Assembly: GCF_000003815.2 (NCBI RefSeq)
Contig: NC_049992.1
Location: forward strand, 12,802,354-12,866,353
Direction: 5' to 3'
From: Branchiostoma floridae
Taxonomy: Eukaryota; Chordata; Leptocardii; Amphioxiformes; Branchiostomatidae
Length of the DNA stretch: 64,000 bases
Positions 26,046 to 38,400 of this stretch are shown in pieces. The position numbers and the translations under genes were made by a program. The first letter of the stretch is position 1; each line of letters begins with the position of its first letter. Below the pieces are notes generated by a model, which saw only the letters and a list, made by a program, of their open reading frames with translations, made no database searches and was not told the DNA's origin.

Positions 26046-26692
26046 GCTTGTCCAAAAAAGTGCCTAGTGAGTTTCTGTGGCAACCGTTGCTACTACAATA
26101 TACCTCCATAGCAACGGGAAGGCCTATAACTTTATACAGTAATTCAAAGTATGTATGTTAAGGCAGAAATTGTTGAACGTGGTTTTCAAGGAAATCCAAT
26201 TTGATGTGCCCTCGATGCATCGTATGTACAAGTACGGTGGTTCAAATGACCCATTGGTCTCATTGGATGCATTAGGCAGTGTTCATATTTTGGATTTCAG
26301 TTTTGAAGGTATCATTGGGTATACAGTGTGTGCTGATTACGTACAGGGTGTGCTACGAGACGATTTCTTCTCAAGTTTCTTCTTACGGACTAGAAAAGCT
26401 GTTCTCTCATTGTTTGCGTATAATCTAGATAAAAGGGTTACCTTTTTTTACTTTAGATACAGGCAAGCATCGTTTATACACCCTCCATTCTGTGCCTTTT
26501 CCTACTGACTGTAATTGTTAATGTCCTGCAAGTGTAACCAATCCTTCACATTAAACTGTCAAAAGTCGTTATAACGCGATGTGTTGCTGTGTATTTACTT
26601 TGCTATTGTGTTGGCAATAGCTGAATATTTCTACGAATACGCCATATTTCTACGAATATGGCGTATGAAACTTTGATTATGGCTAAATAAGG

Positions 26693-27037
26693 CTAGAACA
26701 AAAAAGTCGAAAGGTTATGAAAACAAGGATTTGAGTATTCATACTTACATGTGTGAGCTGTGTGCATTGCGTGTATATACATGTATAATAAAGTAAGAAC
26801 GAGGAATAACATAAATCCAATCACACTCAGTATGAAAGTGCCTCTGAACACTTTTAAGTCTCTTGATTCGTCTGGTGTTTGGGGCGGCGTTCCAGCAGGA
26901 GCTACGCGGTATAGAAGTACGTGATCGATCATACATGTAGCCGCAGTGGATTGCAGTGAGGTAGTTGTTAGGATCAGTCCGTCGCAATCTACACAGCAGA
27001 AAGAGGTGTCTGCTTCCCTTACAGTCGACTGAAGCAT
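26693..27037 (-). CDS. Candidate small single-pass membrane protein, unidentified
   Basis: A 114-codon minus-strand frame with a Cys-rich start (FCCVDCDG), a TPPQTPDESRDLK segment, then one strongly hydrophobic stretch GTFILSVIGFMLFLVLTLLY and a short His-rich tail. The juxtamembrane-plus-membrane pattern looks protein-like, but no family is recognised, splice partners are not evident and the C-terminal part may be out of frame. It could be a random open frame. Confidence 0.25.
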   Translation of the reverse strand: MLQSTVREADTSFCCVDCDGLILTTTSLQSTAATCMIDHVLLYRVAPAGTPPQTPDESRDLKVFRGTFILSVIGFMLFLVLTLLYMYIHAMHTAHTCKYEYSNPCFHNLSTFLF

Positions 27038-27126
27038 CCTACCCGAGTTACGGGCGCTGGAGGATGTAAGTGCAAGTCTAGGTCACGCTACGGTGTCCGT
27101 GATCCCTAAACTCGGTTGCTTAAAGC

Positions 27127-27450
27127 CAAGGGCACAACCCGCCGTACGTGCAAATACGTGCTGTATATGTGCCAAAACGTGGACAATCTTTTGGGATCCG
27201 TAAGTGGTAAGTACCGCCTCCGTACGAACTCGTAGGGAATCCGACGGATTTTGGAGCACACAGACATGCCGTAGAACTTTACGTGCAGGCAAAACTTTGT
27301 GTGTCATGGGTCTGTGGACTTGCCCCCGGCAAGTGCGAGTACGGGCGACGCGCCTGCCCTGTACAGCCTGAACGTTTTCAGTATTACGGGGCGGACGTGG
27401 CCTCCCCGGAAAAAAAAAACCGGACACGTACGGCGGGTTGTGCCCTTAGA
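27127..27450. mobile_element. MITE family C, copy 1
   Basis: Ends AAGGGCACAACCCGCCGTAC and inverse GTACGGCGGGTTGTGCCCTT, with further paired CGTAC motifs inside. A second copy is at 41915-42198, and a fragment (CTACGTGCCAAAATGTGGG...) at about 21943-22035. Confidence 0.85.
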
Positions 27451-27511
27451 TTAACTCTAATATCTAGACAGGGCCTTTTGCCGTGGGAGGGAAGAATTCA
27501 AGCTTTAATAC

Positions 27512-27944
27512 TAGGGCTGGGTACCGGTACAGAAAATTCAGGTCCAGGTCCGGTTCAGGTCCAGAGGATCAGGTCCAGGTCCGGACCTGAACCTGGACCT
27601 GATTCAGTATAACTCACACCAATGGTCCATTTCACTACAAAGAAATCTGTTTGGTGGAGTATTAGACTTACACTGGCCTGTTAAAATCCTACAACGTTAT
27701 CTGCGCATGTACGATTTACTGTAAAACTTGGTAAAAATGACTATAAACTCTACTCTACTCCACTCTTGTTATTTTCTTCCACCTGCAAACGCCAAAAAGT
27801 GTGAATGCCTGATCAAATAGTATGTTAATTTTCTAATCGGTCCAACATCCGGTCCAACTAATTTTTTCAGGTCCGGTTTTTCTGGACCGGTCCAATAAGA
27901 AAAACCGGTTTTGTACCGGTACGCTGTACCGATACCCAGCCCTA
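27512..27944. mobile_element. MITE family D, hAT-like, 8-bp target duplication
   Basis: Ends TAGGGCTGGGTACCGGTAC and GTACCGATACCCAGCCCTA, flanked by the perfect 8-bp repeat TTTAATAC (27504-27511, 27945-27952), diagnostic of hAT insertion. Subterminal regions are dense in CAGGTCC/GGACCTG. No transposase. Confidence 0.9.
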
Positions 27945-28122
27945 TTTAATACACAAGCTTTCTAATTCCTAGATCTATCAAAATGATATATTATAGGTTA
28001 GTCCGATTGTAACCAGCACAACTTACACTATTGATGTTGATTGCATTAGACCATAGCCTGAAATCTGTCTAAAACCATTCTTTTGTGATGCTTAACAGTT
28101 CTGGGTTGTTCCAAATTGAAAG

Positions 28123-29454
28123 ATGGCAAGAAATGGCGCCGAGGGATCTTCGGTACATGAGTACGAAGACGTAGACAAGAGGTACGAAGAAAGGGATGGC
28201 AAAGATGTCTTTGTGCTGAGTTCCGGGCTGAAGCGGCAAGTCCCCAGAGTACCACCAACTCGTCATCGTGACAAAGACGAAGACCAGAAGTACAAAGACG
28301 AAGACAAGAAGTACGAAGACGTAGACAAGAAGTACAAAGACGAAGACAAGAAGTACGAAGACGTAGACAAGAAGTACGAAGACGTAGACAAGAAGTACGA
28401 AGACGGTAAGAATTGTTTTGCATTGAGCTCCGGGTTGAAGCGCAAAGTCCCCAGAGTACCACCACCTCGTCATCATGACAAAGACGAAAAGTCCCCAGAG
28501 TACCACCACCTCGTCATCATGACAAAGACGAAGACAAGAAGTACAAAGACGAAGACAAGAAGTACGAAGACGTAGACAAGAAGTACGAAGACGTAGACAA
28601 GAAGTACGAAGACGTAGACAAGAAGTACGAAGACGGTAAGAATTGTTTTGCATTGAGCTCCGGGTTGAAGCGCAAAGAACCTGAAGTACCACCACGTCGC
28701 GATCGTAAAAAAGAGTCCAAAGACGTGGACAAGAAAGATGTATCTAACGTGTCCAGCTCTGGACTTAAACGTGAAATGTCCCCGCCTCGAGTCCGCCATC
28801 TTGACATGGGAGATCATGTGGTGGACTATGGAGGGTACAAGGAAGAAACCCACCCAGATGACAGCTACAAACCAGACGATACATACAGGGGTAAAGATGA
28901 GAAGAATTGCTGCTCTGGTCTTGATGCTAAAGGTAGGTCCAAGCCGTTGGATATATAATTTGTCACAATATAAGACTATACTGTTGTAGTGTTGTATATG
29001 TTTGCGTTTTGTAGATATGTAAGCAACTATTTTGTCCTCTCACACACAGATGCAAGCGTGCACAATAACGAGGCACTTGTAATGATATTATGCTTTGTTT
29101 AAGGTGCCCTAGAGTGAGCCAAATTATGAAAACTAGTGCAATTTCTTATCATCTTTTACAACACAGATTGTAGGATTTATTGGTTATTCTTGGAGTCTCA
29201 TATCATTCTGTTGGTAGTACTTTAATGTTTTAATACATATTAAGTAACTACGTGAGAGGGCGATGTAGTATGAAATGGTAGGTGTTGTTTGTGCGGCATG
29301 AAAAAAGGCATTCAGAGATCGCGATACGAAATTAACATATTTCAGCGATAGAAAGTAGCGTTATCGCAATGGAAATATAGGGATGTGTTTTGTGTGTGGT
29401 TTCGCTCTCTCTTTCTTTGTGTGTGCCTGTGTGTGTGTGTGCCTGTGTGTGTGT

Positions 29455-29487
<33 letters not shown>

Positions 29488-32400
29488 TGAGTGTGTATGG
29501 TGCGTGTGTTTTGTGTTTGATGTGTATGGTGCGTGTCTTTCTGTCTGCCTCACGGTGTTTGTGTACGTGCACGTGTGTAGTGTGTTTGGTGTGTGTGTGA
29601 GGGGGGAGTGTTTGGTGTGTGTGTGTGGGGGGGGGGGTGTTTGGTGTGTGCGTCTGTCTCTCTCTCTGCCCGTGTTTGTGTCAGTATGTCTGTTTATATT
29701 TTTGTGGCCAGCATAAATAAGAACCTACTGATGGATTGTAATGATATTTGGTATGTGGGTAAGTTTTGGGACGACTACAAGGTACATATCCATGCATAGA
29801 TTATTATCTAGATATGTAAGTCATTACTTCCATGAAATGTCATGGAGGCTAGATTTTACCCAGCGTTTGTCTGTCTGTGATGGAGGTTATATTTTACCCA
29901 GCGTTTGTCTGTCTGTGTGTGCGTGTGTGTGCGTGTGTTTGTGTAAACAAGATAACTCACGAACGACTGGGTGGATTGGTTTCATACTTGGTGTGTTGGT
30001 AGGGTGTGATGAAAGCTGGAAATGATTAGATTTGGGGTACTTCCCTTGGTACTGCAGCGCAACTTCTGGTTTTGCTATCTCGTGTTCTGAACAACCTATG
30101 GTCACGATTTTGGGATGTTAGGTAGCTCTTGTGCTCAGAAATAAGTGACATAAGTTTGGGCCCCCTTTCGGCTAGTTTTGGGAAAGCAGAGGCATTTTTG
30201 TCAAAAACTCCTGAAGACGATAACTCAAGAAGGGAACAACGGATTTTCATAATTTTTGGTATGTAGGTACCTTAGACAATGTTGTAGAAAATGAAATACC
30301 AATTATGCAAAATAGGAACACATTAGCATAATTAATGAGAATATTCTACCATAGTAGTTTTTTCTATGTATCTATTGTCCCGGACATGATATTGTCTTGA
30401 CATTTGGGTGGTAGATAGCTTTTAGTGTCATGACAAAGTGAGGCAGGTTTCAGCCTCGGAACTGTAGGGGAGTTTTTGTCAAGACATTCCAAAGAGGATA
30501 ACTGCAGAAAGGATTGACGGATTGGCATCATATTAGGCATGTGGGTACCTTAGGCAAAGATGTTCATAATGATGTACATGTTATTCAAATGAGGACTTGG
30601 TTTGCATAATTAATGAGGAAATTGTATAATTCCATTGTTTTCAAGAACTGGACTTCAATAAATGTAACACATGATAATTATGATAGGTGGAATATAAGCA
30701 GATACCAAATATGGTAATTAGGAACTTATTTGCACAATTCTTGTAAAGATTGCAAAACCACTTTATGATTAATGATGGGAATGTTATTATTGTGGCATGT
30801 GTACGTTAGTCAATGATGAACAACACAATGCATAAATTATCTTAATGCGTTAGTCAATTGCATGAAATTTACCACTTTTACAGCTCTAAATATTTCATGG
30901 AGGTATGAGGTAGCCGAAATCTAGCTTTCAAAAATAAACTATTTCATGGAAGTAAGAGGTCTCTCAAGTTTACGATTGATGTAATATGACGCCTCATTTT
31001 ACATCTCAGGGTGCGTCACGGAAATGTGGAGTAAGTTTAAATCCAGGAGAGTCTATGCACTGGGCTGCGGACTCGTGGTGATAGTGGCAGTTGTTAACGC
31101 TGTAGTCCTGTCAACTTATCTCGGATCTGAGAGTAAGGTAGGCAAATATTCAATCACTCTTGCTCTCAATTAAAACTTTGATGGGACAGAAGAGTCATTT
31201 GTAAAATCACTCAAACCATGCTGTACCATTGTCTGTATCTGTGGAGGATATTTTGGTACTTTTAGGTCACAAGGTTCTCACAATACAGGATTGACCTTGA
31301 CCCCCCCCCTCCACAACTGTGTTTTAATACAGCAAAATACATCATAACAAAGCCTAAACTCTACAAGATTTTCTAAAATGCTGCACACGTGTTTGTCACA
31401 CAGGAACACGATTCCAAACCTCAAGGCGATATGATAAACGGAGACAAGCTGAAGAAGCCTTTCTTTACTCCATCGTTCACCGAGTTCTACGCAGAAAACA
31501 TCTCGACTGTTGTAAACTCGACTTTATTCTCTTCACCGTCGATGCTGGCATTAAAAGAATTCGTGACTACAACCAGCGGAGACGATGACATCTCCCCCGT
31601 TACCCTCACATCGGCATCTCTATCAACAACGGGTTTGTAGATAGTGACTGTTTGTAAATAATGATCTGTGTAAAGGTATGGTTGATACAGTTAACATCGA
31701 CTATCATAATTCTACCGGGTGCCCTTATACCGCCACCTAAAACAACGTTAGTATAGAGATCTTCCCATGATTGTCTTGAACACCGCATGTTAAATATCTT
31801 AAGTGTAATACAATTCAGGTATTTAGGTGTTGAAGACAATCTTGAGAAGGCCTCTTCAACAACGTTCTTTGAGGTGGCGGTATAATGGTACCTGGTGGAA
31901 TTATGAGAATGTATGTTACACATCTGCATAAAGAGGTTTACAATTCTAAGTACATGTACAGTACTGGTATGGGCAGTGTCAAAGGCGGATGCCCAACACG
32001 TCTGGATGTTGTTACACATTTCAAGATAAGAAATGTTTACAAAGTAGGGGCCTTCACCTTTGACCCTGGCGCATGCGTGCTTAGCTACAACTTGCCACGA
32101 CCCTCCTTACTGTCAGTTTCCAAAAACAATGCTTTTGAATATTGATTTTTTTAAAGGGATGATTTAATATTGATGGGAATAACCCGTGTATGTGGAAACT
32201 GTATGTCTCACTTTTTAAAAAATCACATTTCCATGCTATGAAATAGAGAATATTGAGTACGTGAGAATGCCTTGTCAACAGGGTCAAGAAGGCGGATATA
32301 AATGTACCTGCTTACTCAAATATGATAGTTTGGATGTCCAACCAGAGTTAAAATTTCCATGAAATGATATCTTCTGCACAGCTATTGACGAGTGTATAAG

Positions 32401-34927
32401 GAACCCCTGCCAGCATGGGACCTGTGTGAGCAACGGTGGAGCATACGATTGTACCTGCTCACCTGGATGGACTGGACAGAACTGTCAGCAAGGTGGGGTC
32501 CTTGATATGTGGCTTTGCTGAAGAAACTTGTTGCCTTGTCAATACATAACGTCAACTACATTACTTCTGCCTCTCTCTCACTCTTTCTTCTGGAGAAGAC
32601 TTTTGTGCTTGCCCGGTTGAATTGGTAGTTTTCAAAATGATGCTCACATGTTTTCCCACAGGCCCTAGGCATGCTAACTTTACAATTTCATCGTCTTTTA
32701 TTGTACAGATATAAACGAGTGTACCAGAAAACCATGTGAACTTGGGCGCTGTATGAACAAAGATGGCAGATATAACTGCACCTGCATCATATCAGGGCTA
32801 ACTTAACAATTTATCGTCTTTTATTGTACAGATATCAACGAGTGTACCGGGAAACCATGTGAGCATGGGCACTGTGTGAACCAAGATGGAGGATACAAAT
32901 GTACCTGCTCACCTGGATGGACTGGACAGATATGCGAGCAAGGTAGTACATGTATAGTAATGATGACTTGGATGAGGAAATATTTTCAGGTTGATACATA
33001 TGTCTACTCTGTGATATTCAAAAACATGAAATACTTGCATCATCTATTATCGTGCAGATATCAACGAGTGTACCATGAAACCATGCCTAAGTGGACGCTG
33101 TGAGAACAAAGATGGCGGATACAAATGTACCTGCTCACCTGGATGGACTGGACAGAACTGTCAGCAAGGTGGGGTTCTTTTATGTACTAGTATAGTAACG
33201 CTGACTTGGCTTGTTCTACATTTTGTATAGCTTTTCTTTGTATATGTCTTTCGGAAGAATATTTTTCATCTTTGTCCAATTGTCTTATTTGATACTAACT
33301 CTTACCATCTGCATATTGACATTCTGAGCAGAGCTAACTTGACCATTTTATCGGCTTTTGTTGCAAAGATATCAACGAGTGTACCATGAAACCATGCTTA
33401 CATGGGCGATGTGAGAACAAAGATGGCGGATACAACTGTACCTGCTCACATGGATGGACTGGACGAAATTGCCAGGACTCAGGTAAGTACAGTTTGAAGA
33501 TTTTCCAAAGATACCATAATTAAACTGTAAGGCACAGGAGGTAATAAGAATAAAATAACAACATTGTACACTGCAGCAAAGACTGATTTTTTTTGTTTTT
33601 GTTGACGAATCATACCATTGTTTCTCACAGCCGGCCCGTGCCATAGCGGTTGGACAGAGTATAACAACCACTGCTACAGGGTGATAAAAGAAGAAGTTGA
33701 CTGGGTTACGGCAAGCCGGGGTGTGATGCACTCGCACTGGGTACAAGCCTTGCTTCTATCAGAGACAGGAGCGAGAACAAGTTCATTGAAGATCTTATCT
33801 CTGCAGCTAGTGAGTGATATGCAACTCTTTATCACATTCCTGCACTGCAACTATAGGTGTCGCTGCTTGCAGATGCGGTCCCAAACGTAAAGCACATATT
33901 ATACGTATTCCTGTAATTACAGGTTCTAAATGGATGCCCTTCGCCCACTGGCTATGGGTTGGACTACGGTTCGATAGCCGCACTCATGATCAGCATCTGA
34001 AGTGGACGGATGGGTCAGGAACATCTTACACAAACTGGGCTCCAGTAGACAGTATCCAACTTGGTATATCTACAGTCGTAGACGTACTTATGGCCATTGA
34101 CAGTGGGTACAGATGTGTCGGTGTGTACCCCAAGGTGCGTTGACCTGTTTACTACTCAGTAGATTAGGCAGGGTTGTGTCGCACCTTGTTATCGAAAGTT
34201 ATCTTACAGACATGGAAGCAGGGGGTGGGGTAGGGGCTAACGGTTGCTAAAAGTTTCTAGAGCCGCTTGAACGAATGTAGCCTTCTGTTGATATAATCTG
34301 TGACCAGGATGTCCCTGTAGCTCATCTTGGAACTACTGAGGGCTCAGAAATCACGAGCTCAACTTAGCTCACAGTTGACTTTCTGGTTTCAGTTCATGGA
34401 AGACCCCTTAACCTTTCAATGGTGCCCCTGCATATATCAATTGAGTGTTCAGTTTTAGAATTATGGATGATTTGTTTTATAGCCTGAAATATAACAGATC
34501 AAATCTTAAGTTTCTTTCAATCAATAATATGTCCTGCTTTGGAATAAAGCATTGCTTTAAGTCAAATACATCGATGTTAATTTCATTTGCTTCTTCCTTG
34601 CCAGGGTGCAATTGTATTTTAAGATCACTCGCCATCCCAACTTAGCCATTATAGACCAATAACGTTACTTATAATCAATTTCATGGCGAAAGCTTTTTAA
34701 GACACAGAAAAGTAATACATAGAAATGGTGCGCAACTAGCCTTGAGTGCATAACCATTTTGGGGTTGATCTTTTTTTCAACAGGCGACAACAGTCTTAAG
34801 TGGAGGATGGTCGTTCACGCAAATGAAGGTGCAAAGAGGCATGTGGAAGAAGATTCCATGTGAGAGGAAGCTTCCCTACATTTGCAAAGGTCCAAGTAAC
34901 AACAACAAGCATAACAGCCATGGCTAG
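28123..34927 (+). CDS. Type II membrane protein with EGF modules and C-type lectin domain
   Basis: Exons: 28123-28932, 31010-31137, 31404-31632, EGF exons 32382-32492, 32832-32942, 33058-33168, 33369-33482, and lectin exons 33631-33809, 33923-34134, 34784-34927. EGF and lectin-entry introns are phase 1, so modules can be skipped in frame. Predicted order: charged cytoplasmic tail with K-Y-(E/K)-D-x-D-K heptads, one membrane segment ([20 protein letters not shown]), Ser/Thr-rich stalk with NIS and NST glycosylation sites, four EGF domains (DINEC...[12 protein letters not shown]), then a C-type lectin domain ([27 protein letters not shown]). No signal peptide fits, supporting type II topology. 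The lectin calcium motif EPN/QPD is absent. Two frame breaks occur: a 44-bp tandem duplication in exon 1 (28444-28531) and one base missing at a G run near 33720, after which [20 protein letters not shown] resumes the domain. A real gene, possibly with sequence errors, or a recent pseudogene. Confidence 0.8.
28285..28640 (+). repeat. 21-bp coding tandem repeats (heptad K-Y-E-D-V-D-K)
   Basis: Repeated 21-bp units (AAGTACGAAGACGTAGACAA + G and AAGTACAAAGACGAAGACAA + G variants) in two blocks separated by a shared GGTAAGAATTGTTTTGCATT linker, so the whole block plus linker is itself duplicated. Long minus-strand frames here (28046-28853) are shadows. Confidence 0.9.
29404..29680. repeat. GT-rich microsatellite in intron 1 of the lectin gene
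   Basis: (GT)n, (GC)n and GTGTGTGG blocks with a G run at 29627-29638. Cys/Val-rich plus frames and His/Thr-rich minus frames are artefacts. Confidence 0.95.
29700..30560 (+). repeat. Degenerate cassettes with the GATAACTC...GGATTG...GGTATGTGGGTA pattern
   Basis: At least four diverged copies (about 29730, 29950, 30215, 30498) carry GATAACTC, then a GAACG-like element, then GGATTG..., then TTTGGTATGTGGGTA-like sequence. The same pattern occurs at 37640 (reverse), 38250, 45090, 35800, 36100 and, as a clean tandem array, at 54.69-55.28 kb. Confidence 0.55.
32276..32320 (+). pseudogene. EGF exon relic 1
   Basis: GAAGGCGGATATAAATGTAC + CTGC encodes EGGYKCTC, the second half of the EGF motif used in neighbouring exons, but it has no first half and no usable donor. 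Confidence 0.5.
32709..32800 (+). pseudogene. EGF exon relic 2 (3' truncated)
   Basis: After acceptor TTGTACAG the frame reads [20 protein letters not shown], then YNCTC, but the GWTGQNCQ end and the donor are gone; the sequence runs straight into intron sequence (GGGCTAACTTAACAATTTA...) resembling that before other EGF exons. This looks like a deletion between homologous intron/exon segments. Confidence 0.75.
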
Positions 34928-37549
34928 ATCTGCCGAAGAGAAGGAAATTGATACCAGAAAGATGATATCATTAAAAGAGTATTCAGTATACAGGAAGGAA
35001 TGATATTGTACACTGTGAGTGAGAATTAAGATTTAGTAAAATTCCTTCCATATTCTTTTTCTTAGACAATACGTAGCTTGACTGTCTGTTTCGTATCTTA
35101 CATCAGAAATCTAAGTCCTGGCTTAAGAGACCTACATTACAATGGACAGACTCAAGTATAGAAAGAATTAGGAAGTTATAAAATGATACCTATAATCCTA
35201 AATCGACTGACGCCTGTCTTATTTATTAGTGATCTATATTGTAATGGTCAAGTAGAGTCAGTTTAAGTAAGTTAGAAAATTTCAAGTTATTAAGTGAATG
35301 TTACCAAAGAGAACGGAATGATGGAATCGGTGTTCCCAAATTTAGACTACCAAATGTTCTGGTGGAGCAGCATGTACAATGTGCAAGGAGAAGCGGTACA
35401 ATGCAGGGTGGGGCCTTTATTACTGGACGTTCTAACGTTATATCAATTGTTATTATACCATGTGTGTTAATCACATTTTCAAATTTAAATGCCTATATTT
35501 AGTTGCTCTCATATGGCTTTTTTTCGTGCAGATTGTTTCTATCTTAAATATTTGCCTCTAAACATAGCAGTGTGTTTTCTGTTAATTTATGGAATCAAGA
35601 GATTAAAATGTGGCTTCAAGATTTCTCTTTTTCTATATTTTTTGGCGACGCCTATCAATATAGTGAGCCTATTAATATAGTGTGCTCCGTTTGACAAGAA
35701 TTCCCAAAATTCGCAGGCATGTTAGGAATTTTTCTCTGGCACGTCAGTAATTTTCAAAAGCCTACGTAGTTCCATCAGCCCTTTAGAAGGGAATAACTCG
35801 GGAATAGGTTGACAGATCTTCATGATACTTGAAAGAAAGATAGCTTCAAAGATGTACATGTCTTAAATGGTTAAATGCTAATCATGCAAATTAGAGGCTT
35901 ATTTGCATAAATAAAGAGGACATTTTATGAATACAATGCATTTCATGTCAGAATGCTCAAAAATATGTCATATGTAACTCAAAAAGAGAGAAATATTAGG
36001 TTAACGGTTAAGTATATATCCGATTGGTAACAATTTCCGAAATTCCACAGCAATTCCTCCCCTCGTGCGGAATTGCACAATCCTTTTGGAAGGGAATAAC
36101 TCGGGAAGGGGTTGACGGATCATCGTCATTTGATATGAAGATAACTTCGGAGATGCCTTCCATAAATAAGAGCTATTAATACAAACCCAAGGCTAATTTG
36201 CATAATTAATGAGAAGTTTATTAGGCCGCACTATTTCATTACTACTAGGACACTCAAACATGACATATGTAACTAGAAAAGAGAGAACTATTGATAGACG
36301 TCAATTATACAAATCGTTACCTAATTTACTTAATTAATGAGAAACTGTTATTATAGTGTTAAATGACGAAAACTCCATTCTTGTGACATTTGGCAGCGGC
36401 GTGTACGTTAAGTTGAACATGCGGACGCACGTCGTGCAAATTAGGGTCTCATTTAAATGATTTATGAGAAAATGCTACAATAGCTTTCTTTGCTAAAACT
36501 TTCATACTTTGAACATATTGTTATTGAGGTAGAGAAGATGATCAAATGATATATTTTATGCAAATGAGGTCCTCGTTTGTATAATCAATCAGAAACATTT
36601 ATAATAGGTCACTTGTCACAAGAGATCGATTTCTTGCTAACAGCAATGCCGTACAAACATCCAACGCTTAAAACAATCTTCATACATACAGCCACGCGAA
36701 AGGGTGGAACACAAACACAACACACCTATAACAACAATCATTAATACTTATAAACAATACTACAGTCGACATGGCAATAGTTTTTAATGCCACACTTATT
36801 TCTATTAATTTTTCATTCTAAAATCCTTTGCCTTACGTTCTTCATAGAGCTAGACGTTCCTTCATAGCCCTAACAAACACTTCAAGGTAACAGAACAGCT
36901 TAGCGGCGGTTTGCAGTGTCCTCATTAACAGACGTATCACTCCGCATGTCGAGGGGTGCTCACTGCAAGTAAATGAACATGCGGCTATCAGGAAAAAAGT
37001 CAATTAAGTCTAATAATAAAGACAAGAAATCAAAATGATGAAATAGAAATTAAGCAAACAATTATAGATTCATTTTGAAATGGACAGTTATATTCTTATC
37101 ACTTGCCTATTTCTAAAAAAAGTAGTTATTTGTCTTATCATCAAGGTACTATGTAAATTTAATCCATGCACTTAAGCATATGGACTGGCACGGGTAATAA
37201 CAAACAAAACAAGAGTTCGGAGACCTCATACCTCCATGAAATTTTCTGATTATGCAAATGACTTTCACATCTGCATAATTCATGCCCGGTTATGTACACC
37301 TTTAACACATATTTAAATAATTATGCAAATTAAGCCCAAATATGCATAATTTGCACCTCAATATGTACATCTCTGCTATTAAAAGATACCTGCATGCTAT
37401 ATATCATGGAAATCCGTCGTTCCTACGTTTTCCTTATTCTCCTTGGAAGATTTTGACCAGAATGCCCCTGCACTTCCAGAGCAAGCGGCAAGGGGGGCCA
37501 AAACATACATCACTTTTTCCTTAGATCACAAGCTATCTGCCACCAAAAA
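34928..37549. other. Intergenic, downstream of the lectin gene
   Basis: AT-rich, with ATTAAA at 34969-34974 as a possible poly(A) signal. Degenerate copies of the GGGAATAACTCGGGAA...GGTTGACGGAT cassette lie at 35790-35850 and 36090-36160. No gene recognised. Confidence 0.45.
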
Positions 37550-38400
37550 ATCATAGCATGTCCAGGTCAAGATACGAAAAATCGAAGTTCTGATGCAGTA
37601 CCAAGGTCGCACACCAGGGGACCCAAAATCGACCTTGACCTTCGTCTTCCCAACCCCTATCCACATACCAAATATCATTACAATCAATCCAGACGTTCTA
37701 GAGTTATGCTGGCCACAAATATGCAGAAACACAGACAGACATGCAGACACACAACACACAGACACACCAAAAACTATCCCTCCATTTTTCATGGAGGTAA
37801 TAGTATCATAACTTAAACTATGGACATATTTTTACCGGAATTGGCACTCCGGCTATACGCTGGAGAACGTTGTCGGTTGAGTTGACGCCCCATGCCAGCT
37901 GGAATCTCGGGTTTGCTCCATCTTCACTGGCAACAGGCGCCATTCAGTTCCAGTAGGCATGCTGGCACTTATTCCTGGGGGAAAAATTACAATATTACAT
38001 ACAGTCTTCTCTCTGTCATCGAGAAATGTGATTATTGTCTAGCTCGATGTATTTGATCGTACGTAAACGTGGGATCCTTAGTGATTATCAAATTCGATTC
38101 GCTCTGATATACAGTATTAGGTTATACTATGTTATTTCGTGTTATTACCTCCATGAAAAATGGAGGTATAGTTTTTGGTGTGTCTGTGTGTGTGTCTGTG
38201 TGTCTGTGTGTCTGTCTGTCTGTGTGTGTGTGTCCGCATATTTGTGGTCAGCATAACTTTAGAACCTCTGAATGGATTGTAATGATATTTGGTATGTGGG
38301 TAGGCATTTGGAAGACAAAGGTCAAGGTCGATTTTGGGCCCCTAGGATTTTTTTCTTCACATTTCTTAATAGAGGCCATAAAATTTACTTAATTTAGTTG
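37550..38400. mobile_element. Repeat with CCTCCATGAAAAATGGAGG terminal palindromes (two copies, opposite orientation)
   Basis: One copy lies at about 37550-37800 (minus) and one at 38149-38400 (plus). Each starts with the palindrome CCTCCATGAAAAATGGAGG, then a TGTGTCTGTGTGT run, then GTGGTCAGCATAAC and GATATTTGGTATGTGGGTA. They surround the last exon of the tectonin pseudogene. Terminal palindromes of this kind also occur at 29828, 37230, 45024, 49930 and 57184. Confidence 0.6.

Noticed and set aside
28046-28853. Long minus-strand frames rich in LRTSCLRL / VYVFVLL repeats opposite the lectin receptor exon 1
   Set aside because: They are the reverse strand of the 21-bp coding repeat and have no domain or splice sites.
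29332-29716. Cys/Val-rich and His/Thr-rich frames
   Set aside because: Translations of a GT microsatellite.
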